This document shows positions 44,244 through 52,197 of a DNA stretch of 64,000 bases, piece by piece (the first letter of the stretch is position 1; the number at the start of each line of letters is the position of its first letter). A model generated the notes under the pieces. That model had not been told where the DNA came from. It did no database searches and saw nothing but the letters and a program-made list of their open reading frames with translations. A program made the position numbers and the translations under genes. The stretch is from an uncultured Oscillospiraceae bacterium (lineage in GTDB: Bacteria; Bacillota; Clostridia; Oscillospirales; Oscillospiraceae), in NCBI GenBank assembly GCA_934660965.1, contig CAKUIM010000004.1, forward strand, positions 1-64,000. Direction: 5' to 3'.

Positions 44244-44340
44244 CTCTCCGCCCCCCTATGCGCGGCAGCTGTCCGCGCCCCGACGCAAAGGCGGCGGCAG
44301 GGATGAGCCTGCCGCCGCGTCAATCCGATATTGCCCGGCC

Positions 44341-44853
44341 TTATGCCAGGGTATACGGCCCGCGCACCAGCAGCTTCACGGTGCCGGCGGTGGCCTTCAC
44401 CGCACGGGTGCTGATGGTGACCATATAGAGGTGGTTCTTTGCAAGGGCCTTGCCGTCTGCCAGGGTGGAGCCGTCTGTGACGTCAATGAGGCCGGTGGAG
44501 CCGTCGGACACACAGCTGGCGGAGCCCACCCGCAGCATGACCTCGCAGCCCACCTCGCCGGTGAGCACCTGCCCCTCTGAGAGGGTGACGACGGCAAATA
44601 CGCTCTCCCCCGCCTGGCCGCCGGTGGGGACGCTGGCAATCTGCTGGTTGAACTTCTCCGTCAGGTCCTTCTCCTTCTGGCTGACCAGCTCTTCCATGAC
44701 GGTTTTCATCTGGGGGGTAAAGCGGTTGGTGAGATAGCCCAGCGTCACCAGCGGGTCGGAGGAGCTGCCCGCCGACGCCGCGGCATAGGTCACGGTGGCC
44801 GCAGCCAGCACGGCACACAAAACGGCGCATCCTGTCTTAATCCTCTTTTTCAT
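44341..44853 (-). CDS. hypothetical secreted protein
   Basis: 170 aa. A signal peptide (AVLCAVLAAATVTYAAAS) is followed by a helical stretch (LVTLGYLTNRF to about residue 65) and a C-terminal beta-rich domain (VLTGEVGCEVMLRVG, GSTLADGKALAKNHLY). I do not recognise a named family, though similar 'hypothetical' exported proteins occur in Oscillospiraceae. It is just downstream of mazF (62 nt) and could share its transcript. Confidence 0.65.
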   Translation of the reverse strand: MKKRIKTGCAVLCAVLAAATVTYAAASAGSSSDPLVTLGYLTNRFTPQMKTVMEELVSQKEKDLTEKFNQQIASVPTGGQAGESVFAVVTLSEGQVLTGEVGCEVMLRVGSASCVSDGSTGLIDVTDGSTLADGKALAKNHLYMVTISTRAVKATAGTVKLLVRGPYTLA

Positions 44854-44915
44854 ATGTAGCGTCCTCCATGAAGGTTTCTCTCCCGCCCCGGCGGAAGCGC
44901 CGGAGCGGGGCGTAT

Positions 44916-45281
44916 TTACACAAGTCTCTCCGGATTCAATCCAAAGCTCACCGCGATGGCGTTGTCCACCCGGCGCATCACCCGGTCGTCCACCCGGCCC
45001 ATATGCTCCCGCAGCCGCCGCTTGTCAAGCGTCCTGATCTGCTCGAGGAGCACCACAGAGTCCTTGGGCAGGCCGGAGCTGTGGGCCGCAAGGGAAATGT
45101 GGGTGGGCAGGCGGGCCTTCCCGGTCTGAGAGGTGATCGCCGCGGCAATCACGGTGGGGCTGTGCCTGTTGCCGGTGTCGTTCTGAACGATGAGCACCGG
45201 GCGCACGCCCCCCTGCTCGCTTCCCACCACCGGACTCAGATCGGCGTAAAAAATATCGCCGCGCTTCACGCTGTTATCCAC
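44916..45281 (-). CDS. mazF: MazF/PemK-type endoribonuclease toxin, apparently orphan
   Basis: 121 aa. KRGDIFYADLSPVVGSEQGG, RPVLIVQND and the C-terminal LDKRRL pattern are those of NdoA/MazF, which cuts mRNA at short sequences. The start is GTG at 45281 with GGCGGAG upstream. In B. subtilis the antitoxin ndoAI lies between alr and ndoA; here the 198-bp gap between alr and this gene holds no open frame that could encode it. Confidence 0.9.
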   Translation of the reverse strand: MDNSVKRGDIFYADLSPVVGSEQGGVRPVLIVQNDTGNRHSPTVIAAAITSQTGKARLPTHISLAAHSSGLPKDSVVLLEQIRTLDKRRLREHMGRVDDRVMRRVDNAIAVSFGLNPERLV

Positions 45282-45479
45282 AGAAATTCACACTCCGCCG
45301 GATATAGTGCCCGGCCGGCAAGCGGTCCGGGTACTGTCATTCTCCCACGGGGCGGTGGATTTTATACCGCCGTGGCGGTGCAAAATCCGCCGCGGCCCGC
45401 CGCCGGTCCCCCGGCGGCTTCCCTGTCTATTCTATGTTGTCAGCTTCAAAACCGTGTGCCGCGCGGCAAACTGCCGGGC

Positions 45480-46595
45480 TCAGAGATAAAGCCTTGGCAC
45501 CCTGGGGGCCACGGCGCACAGCAGCTCATAGGGGATGGTGCCGGCCTGGGCCGCCAGGTGCTCCAGGGGCATCCGCTGCCCGAAAATCTCCGCTATGTCC
45601 CCCGCGGCGGCGCGGTCGGCGCCCAGGGACACCATGCACATATCCATGCACACCCGCCCCACGATGGGGCGCTCCCGTCCGGCAAGGTATACGCTCCCCC
45701 GGCCGGAGAGGGTGCGGTGGAGCCCGTCGGCATAGCCGATGGGCAGCACGGCAAGGTTCCCGTCCTGCGCAAGGCACTGCGTGCAGCCGTAGCTCACCGG
45801 CGTGCCCGCCGGCAGCGCGCGCACCGCGGCCACCCGGGCCTTTAGGGTCATCACCGGGCGCAGCCCCGCCGGCAGCGGGCAGCAGGACGCATCGGGATAA
45901 TAGCCGTAGAGGGCAATGCCCGGGCGCACCATGTCCAGATGGGTACAGGGGTAGTTTAACACAGCGGCGCTGGCCGCGCAATGGCGAATTTCAAACTCGA
46001 TGCCGTGGCGCGCGCGAAGCTGCTCCAGCACGGCCAGAAAGCGGGTGAACTGGAGCATGGTATAGGCCTCGTCCCCGTCGGCGTTTGCAAAGTGGGTGAA
46101 GATGCCCTCGCAGGCAAGGCCGGGCAGCGCGCACAGCGCCGCAATCTCTGCTGCCGCCCGCTCCGGCTCGTCCGCCAGCACGCCCAGGCGGCTCATGCCC
46201 GTATCCACCTTGATGTGCACCTTCGCACGCCGGCCCCGGGACAGCGCCTCCCGGGACAGCACCCGGGCAAGCTCCATGGTGAACACCGCCTGGGTGCCGC
46301 CGTACTCCACCACCTCGCCGGCCCGCCCGGGCACCGTGGCCCCCAGCACCAGCACCGGAAGGGCGATGCCCGCCCGGCGCAGCTCGACAAGCTCATCCGG
46401 GCAGGCCACCGCCAGGTAGTCCGCCCCCAGCGCCTCCAGACGCCGGGCCACCTCCACAGCGCCGTGGCCGTAGGCGTTTGCCTTCACCACGCCGAGAAAG
46501 CGGCTGTCCGGCGCGCACGCGCGCAGCGCGCGGTAGTTATGCTCTAAATCGGAAAGGCTGATTTCAGCCCAGGTCCGCGTTGTCTCCAGTTCCAT
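45480..46595 (-). CDS. alr: alanine racemase
   Basis: 371 aa PLP enzyme making D-Ala for peptidoglycan. The PLP lysine lies in VVKANAYGHG (about residue 38); the second catalytic tyrosine lies in PVSYGCTQC; and MVRPGIALYGYYP and VGRVCMDMCMV are family blocks. It overlaps the upstream lipoprotein gene by 32 bp. The order lipoprotein-alr-mazF matches the ydcC-alr-ndoA arrangement of Bacillus. Confidence 0.95.
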   Translation of the reverse strand: MELETTRTWAEISLSDLEHNYRALRACAPDSRFLGVVKANAYGHGAVEVARRLEALGADYLAVACPDELVELRRAGIALPVLVLGATVPGRAGEVVEYGGTQAVFTMELARVLSREALSRGRRAKVHIKVDTGMSRLGVLADEPERAAAEIAALCALPGLACEGIFTHFANADGDEAYTMLQFTRFLAVLEQLRARHGIEFEIRHCAASAAVLNYPCTHLDMVRPGIALYGYYPDASCCPLPAGLRPVMTLKARVAAVRALPAGTPVSYGCTQCLAQDGNLAVLPIGYADGLHRTLSGRGSVYLAGRERPIVGRVCMDMCMVSLGADRAAAGDIAEIFGQRMPLEHLAAQAGTIPYELLCAVAPRVPRLYL

Positions 46596-47196
46596 CGCCC
46601 GTCATCTCTTTCGTAAAATCAGTGAGTCTTGCCGTGAGCACCACCGCGCCGTCCCAGCTCAGCTCCGCGCCCAGAAGGTCATGGGTATCCGGGCAGAACC
46701 AGGCGGTGCAGCCCGCGCCCTGCCCCAGGGGGGCGTCCGCGTCCCGGTACTCCACCCGCAGCCGGCACTCCTCCCCCTCGCCCTCAAAGGCGCAGCGGGC
46801 CATGTAGCCCCGGGTGAGCTCCTCCATCAGGAAGGGCACCGCCTCCAGGGGGGTAAGGCCGTCGCCGGTGAGCGCACCGGTGGAGAGGCTGGCCCCGTCG
46901 TACTCCAGGTACGCCTCCTTGGGCCCGATCCGGGCGGTGATGCCGGCAATGAGCTCCGGCGCCGTCACAGTGAGAACGGTCTCCCCGTCCTTCTCCCAGC
47001 GGGCGTCCAGAGAGAACTCGTACACCCGCTGCCCGTAGTCCGCCGTGAGGTCCGCCCGGGCCGCCCAGCCGGCAAGGCCCAGATACTCCGAGCGGATGCG
47101 GGCGGCCAGGCCCTCCGCGCTCTCCTGCCCGCCGCCGGCCTTGCAGCCGCACAGCAGCAGGGTCATCATCAGTACACAAGACAGCGTCCTGCGCAC
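46564..47196 (-). CDS. YdcC/LolA-like lipoprotein
   Basis: 210 aa. Lipobox LLLCGCK, then a domain with beta-strand pattern (VYEFSLDARWEKDGE, AYLEYDGASLS, GAELSWDGAVVLTA) like LolA-type/YdcC proteins placed before alr in Firmicutes. Its precise role is unknown; YdcC-like proteins are often sporulation-associated. It overlaps alr by 32 bp, so expression is coupled, and follows nnrD by 18 bp. Confidence 0.75.
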   Translation of the reverse strand: MRRTLSCVLMMTLLLCGCKAGGGQESAEGLAARIRSEYLGLAGWAARADLTADYGQRVYEFSLDARWEKDGETVLTVTAPELIAGITARIGPKEAYLEYDGASLSTGALTGDGLTPLEAVPFLMEELTRGYMARCAFEGEGEECRLRVEYRDADAPLGQGAGCTAWFCPDTHDLLGAELSWDGAVVLTARLTDFTKEMTGDGTGDNADLG

Positions 47197-47214
47197 TTTT
47201 GTTCCCCCTTTATT

Positions 47215-48129
47215 TCATTCCTCGCCGGCACGCGCCGGGCCGTCCAGCGCCCGGAACACCAGAGGCAGGCGCTCAAGAAGGTCCGTGGGGAGCATGCCCC
47301 GCTCACCCAGCTGCGCCGCCGCAAGGTCTCCGGCCCGGCCGTGAACCCAGACGGCGCACACCGCCGCGTCTGCACCGGTCATCCCCTGTCCGATGAGGGC
47401 AAGGATGATGCCCCCCAGAATGTCGCCGGAGCCGCCCTTTGCCATGCCGGAGTTGCCGGTGCGGTTGACCCAGCAGGTGCCGTCGGGCAGAGCGGTCACC
47501 GTGCGGTGCCCCTTGAGCGCCAGAACACACCCGTGCTGCGCGGCAAAGGCCCGGGCGCCCTCCGTCCGGCCCCGGGATACGTCGCCCCCCAGCCGGGCAA
47601 ACTCCCCCTCGTGGGGGGTGAGCACCGTCACGCGGCCCCGCCGCGCCTTCAGAATATCCATATGCCCGGCCACGGCGTTTAGACCATCGGCATCCAGCAC
47701 CACGGGGCAGGCAAGCGCTTTCACCGCGCGGCATACCAGCTCCTCCGCCCCAGCGCCGCGGCCGAGGCCCGGGCCGACAAGCACCGCGTCCTTCCCTTCC
47801 GCCGCGGCAAGAAAGGCGTCCGCCCCGGATCTGCCAAGGCTGCCGTCCGGCTCCACCGGCAGGGGGAGGACCATGGCCTCGTCGCACTTCACCGCGGCGA
47901 TCTGGTAGATGGGAGCTGGCACCGCCGCCGTTACAAGGCCCGCGCCCGAGCGCAGCGCCCCCCGGGCGGCCAGGATGGGCGCGCCGGTATAGCCCACCGC
48001 GCCGCCGGCGATGAGCACCCGGCCGAAGTCGCCCTTGTGTCCGTCCGCCTTGCGGCGGGGCAGCATGGCCGCCACGCTGTGCTCATCGGGCACACGCACC
48101 GCCCCCGCCGCTGACGCTCGCTCTGCCAT
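47215..48129 (-). CDS. nnrD: ADP-dependent NAD(P)H-hydrate dehydratase
   Basis: 304 aa ribokinase-like enzyme repairing NAD(P)HX. KGDFGRVLIAGGAVGYTGAP, LVGPGLGRG, VLDADGLNA, LTPHEGEFARL and the catalytic GNSGMAKGGSGDILGG stretch are all present. The NnrE epimerase half found in many fusions is absent, so the epimerase must be elsewhere. It is the first clear gene of the nnrD-ydcC-alr-mazF run. Confidence 0.93.
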   Translation of the reverse strand: MAERASAAGAVRVPDEHSVAAMLPRRKADGHKGDFGRVLIAGGAVGYTGAPILAARGALRSGAGLVTAAVPAPIYQIAAVKCDEAMVLPLPVEPDGSLGRSGADAFLAAAEGKDAVLVGPGLGRGAGAEELVCRAVKALACPVVLDADGLNAVAGHMDILKARRGRVTVLTPHEGEFARLGGDVSRGRTEGARAFAAQHGCVLALKGHRTVTALPDGTCWVNRTGNSGMAKGGSGDILGGIILALIGQGMTGADAAVCAVWVHGRAGDLAAAQLGERGMLPTDLLERLPLVFRALDGPARAGEE

Positions 48130-48150
48130 ACGCCCCCTCCTTTCACGTTT

Positions 48151-49515
48151 TCATTCCTCGTTGAGCCCCGCGTAGGGGGCAAAATTCACGCCCCGGTAGA
48201 GGATCATGCCCAGAATCAGAATGAGGAAATTGCTGATGACCATGGCATACCAGATACCGTTGCTGCCAAAGTCCGTAAAGAGCTTGAAGCACAAAATCAT
48301 GGGCAGCCGGATGACCCACAGCCGCACAGTGGACATGGCAAGGGCCGCCCCGGTGTGGCCCGAGCCGTTGAAAATGCCCAGGTAGTTCTGGAACAGGGCC
48401 ATCAGGGGCTGGGTGAGCAGCGTCCAGAACACATAGGTCTCGCCCAGGCTCTGGGTGAGGGCGTCGTTGGTCAAAAGGGCGACGAGCTGGTCCCGCACGG
48501 GCATGAGCAGCACGCATCCGCCGATGGATACCGCAAGGCCGATGTTCCGGCTCACCCGGCAGGCCGCCCGGGCCCGCTCGCCCTGGCCGGCGCCGATGTT
48601 CTGCCCCACATAGGCCGCCAGCACGGAGCCCAGGGCAAAGATGGGCATGAGCAGCATGTTGGAGATCTTGTTGCCGATGGAGAAGGCGGCGGTGACCTCG
48701 TCACCGTAGCTCAAGATCACCATCTGGATGATGAGAAAGCCCAGGGAGCTCAAGGCCTGGCTGCCGGCGGCGGGCAGGGCCATGGCCGTCATCCGCCAAA
48801 GCTCCCGCCAGCGGATGCGCAGGTTGCGCACCGCGAGGAACAGCTTCTGCTTCTTCGAAAAGAGAAGATAGAAACAGGCCGGCAGCACCGCCACCTGGCC
48901 GATCATGGTGGCAAGGCCGGCGCCGTAGGCGCTCATGTTGAATTTCCGCACGAACAGCGCGGTGAGCACCATGTTGATGACCACCGACACCACCGACAGG
49001 TACACCGGGGTGGTGGTGTCCCCCTGGGCCTGCCGGATAGCCTGGAAGGCACCGAACACCATCAGGGCCACCATTTCAAAGGAGCGGATGCGCAGGTAAT
49101 CCACCGCGCACTTGAATACGCCGCCGTCCGCCCCCATCACCCGCATGGCCCAGGGGGCGATGGCGTAGAGCAGGGCGTTCATCACAACGCCGATGGCCAC
49201 CGCCACGATCAGCAGAAGGCCCGCGTTGTCCCGGGCCTTGTCCTCCCGGCCGGCCCCCAGCAGCTGGCTGATGATGGCAACGCCCGCCACGGAAAAGCCC
49301 GCCTGGAGGGAGAGAAGAATGTTCAGCGGCGGCCAGGCCAGGGAGATGCCCGCCTGGGCGGCCACGGAATCGGCGATCTGGCCGATGAAAAAGGTGTCCA
49401 CCAGGTCGTTGAAGGCCCGGAGAAAGTTTGCCCCGAAAATAGGCAGCGCCAGAATCAGAAATGCCTTGTACAGATTCGGCTCGCGGAGCAGCAGCTGCGT
49501 ACGGTCCTTTGCCAT
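48151..49515 (-). CDS. MATE-family efflux transporter
   Basis: 454 aa, 12 membrane helices in two homologous halves; the segments LPIFGANFLRAFNDLVDTFFIG and ALPAAGSQALSSLGFLIIQ mark the halves of a Na+/H+-driven drug or metabolite exporter (DinF/NorM-like clade). The ATG at 49515 is chosen (KDRTQLLLREPN follows the usual family start), although the ribosome site is weak. It ends 22 bp before nnrD, in the same direction. Confidence 0.9.
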   Translation of the reverse strand: MAKDRTQLLLREPNLYKAFLILALPIFGANFLRAFNDLVDTFFIGQIADSVAAQAGISLAWPPLNILLSLQAGFSVAGVAIISQLLGAGREDKARDNAGLLLIVAVAIGVVMNALLYAIAPWAMRVMGADGGVFKCAVDYLRIRSFEMVALMVFGAFQAIRQAQGDTTTPVYLSVVSVVINMVLTALFVRKFNMSAYGAGLATMIGQVAVLPACFYLLFSKKQKLFLAVRNLRIRWRELWRMTAMALPAAGSQALSSLGFLIIQMVILSYGDEVTAAFSIGNKISNMLLMPIFALGSVLAAYVGQNIGAGQGERARAACRVSRNIGLAVSIGGCVLLMPVRDQLVALLTNDALTQSLGETYVFWTLLTQPLMALFQNYLGIFNGSGHTGAALAMSTVRLWVIRLPMILCFKLFTDFGSNGIWYAMVISNFLILILGMILYRGVNFAPYAGLNEE

Positions 49516-49577
49516 GAATATCAAACCCCATTGTCTCTCTTCAATGTTACAATGCACTTATTATAAAGATTTCCCCC

Positions 49578-49606
49578 TTGCTTTTCAACTCCAATTATGA
49601 TATAAA
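49578..49606 (+). promoter_or_regulatory. promoter for the T-box transcript
   Basis: TTGCTT at 49578-49583 and TATAAA at 49601-49606, 17-bp spacing, just ahead of Stem I of the T-box. Confidence 0.65.
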
Positions 49607-49608
49607 TG

Positions 49609-49852
49609 AGGGCGAGTTACCGTGCTGTGACCGGGAAAATAACGAGTTTGCCTGCCCCCAGAGAGAGGCCGCCGCCGGCTGAAAGCCGCCTTGGCAGGTA
49701 TCGTTTGGTTCGCCCGTGAGCGCGCCCGCGAGAGCGGGCCGGCCGCCCCCCGATACCGGGGCCTTGAGTGCCCGCGCACTGCGCGGGAATGCGGGTGGTA
49801 CCGCGGAAGGATAGCCTTTCGTCCCCAAGCTGGGGGGATGGAGGGCTTTTTT
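49609..49852 (+). promoter_or_regulatory. T-box leader (tRNA-sensing riboswitch)
   Basis: The T-box core GGGTGGTACCGCGG is at 49793-49806, followed by a terminator (49813-49852, stem around CGTCCCC/GGGGGGATG, six T). The Stem I distal features AGAGAG (about 49660) and GGCTGAAAG are present. The Stem I base pairs GGGCGA with TCGCCC; the specifier lies in TTTGGTTC next to it. TTC (Phe) fits the pheST genes downstream; TGG (Trp) cannot be excluded by eye. It should let transcription through when the cognate tRNA is uncharged. With 49516-49577 it fills the gap after MATE. Confidence 0.9.
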
Positions 49853-49911
49853 GCTGCCGCAGCCCCGCCGGCGCCCCCCTTGCGGGCGCGGCGGGCAGAA
49901 AGGAGTATCCT

Positions 49912-50925
49912 ATGGCACGCCCCAAAAGAGGAGCGCCCCCTCTTCACCGCGTTTTTCTCATAACCATCGCCGCCGTTCTGCTCGCCGCCCTGGCGGCGGG
50001 CTACTTCGCCGCCTATCCCCCCGGCGCTGCCGGGAACGAGCCTGCCCCCTCACCGGAGGCCTCCGCCCGGCCTGACCCTTCGCCATCGGCACAGCCGCCG
50101 GTCACCGCGGCCCCCTCTCCGGAGCCGTCCGACGAGCCGACGCCGCCGCCTTCCCCGGAGCCGGCGCCCGATCCGTCCGGCGGGCCCTCCCCCGAACCGT
50201 CTCCCGAGCTCTCCCCGGAGCCCTCCGCGCCGGCCAACACCAGGCTCTATATTCTTATGTACCATCACTTCGTCCCCGACGGCGAGGACTGCAACGACTG
50301 GACCACCACCGTCTCCCGCTTCCGGGAGGATCTGGAGTGGCTGCGGGACAACGGCTACACCTGCGTGCTCCCCCGGGAGCTTGCCGCCGGGCAGCCCCTG
50401 CCGGAGAAGGCTGTGATGCTCACCATGGACGACGGCTACACCAGCAACTACACCCTGGCCTACCCCCTCTTGCAGGAGTTCGGCGCCAAGGCGGTCGTCG
50501 CCCTGATTACCTCCTACCCCGACGTGGTACAGTGGTCCATGACCTGGGACATGTGCCGGGAAATGGCCGCCTCCGGCCTTGTGGAGTTCGGCTCCCACAC
50601 CCACACCCTCCACCCCTATGACGAGGTCCACAAGACCTATGGCGTGCAGCGCCGGAAGGGGGAGAGCCGGGCCGACTACGAGGCGCGGGTGCTCCCCGAC
50701 CTGCAGGCAAGCGCAGACGCCCTCACCGAGCAGCTGGGCGCGGCCCCGGTCTACTTCGCCTATCCCCACGGGAAAACGGATTCCTGGTCCGACGACTTTC
50801 TCCGGGAGCATTTCTCCGTCACCGTCACCACCCGGGTGGAGGTGGCGGATATCTCCGGCGGGCTCTATCAGTTGCCCCGCTATAATATGAACGCCAAAAA
50901 CCGGCCCTGGCTGTTCCTCGACTGA
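49912..50925 (+). CDS. membrane-anchored polysaccharide deacetylase
   Basis: 337 aa. An N-terminal membrane anchor (residues about 15-40), a Pro/Glu/Ser linker to about 110, then a NodB-type deacetylase: LMYHHF, MLTMDDGY (Asp-Asp pair, with Met replacing the usual Phe) and GSHTHTLH (metal histidines). It should deacetylate wall or exopolysaccharide GlcNAc. GGAGTATCCT precedes the ATG. It lies between the T-box and pheS, 39 nt from pheS, so tRNA charging would also control it unless another promoter exists. Confidence 0.88.
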   Translation: MARPKRGAPPLHRVFLITIAAVLLAALAAGYFAAYPPGAAGNEPAPSPEASARPDPSPSAQPPVTAAPSPEPSDEPTPPPSPEPAPDPSGGPSPEPSPELSPEPSAPANTRLYILMYHHFVPDGEDCNDWTTTVSRFREDLEWLRDNGYTCVLPRELAAGQPLPEKAVMLTMDDGYTSNYTLAYPLLQEFGAKAVVALITSYPDVVQWSMTWDMCREMAASGLVEFGSHTHTLHPYDEVHKTYGVQRRKGESRADYEARVLPDLQASADALTEQLGAAPVYFAYPHGKTDSWSDDFLREHFSVTVTTRVEVADISGGLYQLPRYNMNAKNRPWLFLD

Positions 50926-50964
50926 CCGCCCCGGCCGCCAGATACAAAGAAGGAGTCAAGAAGC

Positions 50965-51990
50965 ATGAAAGAACAACTCTCAAAGATCCGCGCCGAAGCC
51001 CTTGCCGCCTTTGAGCAGGCCAGGGCGTCGGCAGACCTGGACGAGCTGCGGGTCAAATACCTGGGCAAGAAGGGTGAGCTCACCGCCGTGCTCAAGCAGA
51101 TGGGCAGGCTCTCCGCCGAGGAGCGCCCGGCCATGGGCCAGCTGGCAAACGACGTGCGCGCCGCCCTGGAGTCCGCCCTGGACGAGGCCGGCCGCAAGCT
51201 GGAGCAGGCCGCCCTGGAGCGCCGCCTGGAGGCGGAGACCCTGGACGTAACCATCCCCGGCGCCCCCGCCGCCGTGGGCCGCCGCCACCCCATGTACCAG
51301 GTACTCGACGAGATCAAGGACATCTTCATCGGCATGGGCTTCACCGTGCTCGACGGCCCGGAGGTGGAGCTTGCCGAACTCAACTTCGACCGGCTCAACG
51401 CCGAGGAGGGCCATCCCTCCCGGGACTGGTCGGACACCTTCTATTTCGATGAGGACAGCCGGGTGATGCTCCGCTCCCAGACCTCTCCCATGCAGGTGCG
51501 GGCCATGGACAGCATGCCCCTGCCCATCCGCATCATCGCCCCCGGCCGGGTGTACCGCAAGGACGAGGTGGACGCCACCCACTCCCCCATGTTTCACCAG
51601 GTGGAGGGCATGGTCATCGACAAGGACGTCACCATGGCCGACCTGAAGGGCACCCTCAACACCGTGGTGCGCCGGCTCTACGGCGAGCACACCGTCACCC
51701 GCTTCCGCCCCCACCACTTCCCCTTCACCGAGCCCTCCTGCGAGATGGACGTGCAGTGCCACAAGTGCGGCGGCGCGGGCTGCCCCACCTGCAAGGGCGA
51801 GGGCTGGATCGAGGTGCTGGGCGCCGGCATGATCCACCCCCGGGTGCTGGAAATGGCGGGCATCGACCCCGACGTCTACTCCGGCTGGGCCTTCGGCATG
51901 GGGCTGGAGCGGCTGGCCATGCGCCGGTTCAAGATCACCGACCTGCGGCTTATTTTCGAAAACGACGTGCGCTTTTTGGAGCAATTCTGA
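50965..51990 (+). CDS. pheS: phenylalanyl-tRNA synthetase alpha subunit
   Basis: 341 aa class II synthetase catalytic subunit. N-terminal coiled coil (about 1-90), motif 2 FHQVEGMVIDKD, FRPHHFPFTEPSCEMDV and motif 3 GWAFGMGLERLAM are all standard; it forms an alpha2beta2 enzyme with PheT. Start ATG at 50965 after AAGGAG. It is read after the T-box and deacetylase gene, and before a row of hairpins leading to pheT. Confidence 0.97.
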   Translation: MKEQLSKIRAEALAAFEQARASADLDELRVKYLGKKGELTAVLKQMGRLSAEERPAMGQLANDVRAALESALDEAGRKLEQAALERRLEAETLDVTIPGAPAAVGRRHPMYQVLDEIKDIFIGMGFTVLDGPEVELAELNFDRLNAEEGHPSRDWSDTFYFDEDSRVMLRSQTSPMQVRAMDSMPLPIRIIAPGRVYRKDEVDATHSPMFHQVEGMVIDKDVTMADLKGTLNTVVRRLYGEHTVTRFRPHHFPFTEPSCEMDVQCHKCGGAGCPTCKGEGWIEVLGAGMIHPRVLEMAGIDPDVYSGWAFGMGLERLAMRRFKITDLRLIFENDVRFLEQF

Positions 51991-51995
51991 CGTTC

Positions 51996-52160
51996 AGGGG
52001 GGACAGGTCCCCCCTAAATACGAACACACAAGTGTGTTCGATACCCCCCTCGCCTTCCACAGGAAGGCGGCCCCGGCCGCCGCGGCCGGGGGCAGCGGTG
52101 TCCCGGGCGAAGTGAATCCGCCCGGGACAGCACTCCAGCGTTTCGCCGCGCGGCGGCGAA
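51996..52160 (+). repeat. six consecutive hairpins between pheS and pheT
   Basis: Perfect or near-perfect inverted repeats lie at 51996-52015, 52021-52040, 52051-52069, 52071-52091, 52099-52129 and 52142-52160, with stems of 8-11 bp and different sequences. None is followed by a clear T-run. They fill most of the 207-nt gap and would stack as a chain of stem-loops in the pheS-pheT transcript. Confidence 0.75.
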
Positions 52161-52197
52161 GCCCGAAAAGATTTTCCTGATATAGGAGGATAAAAAT

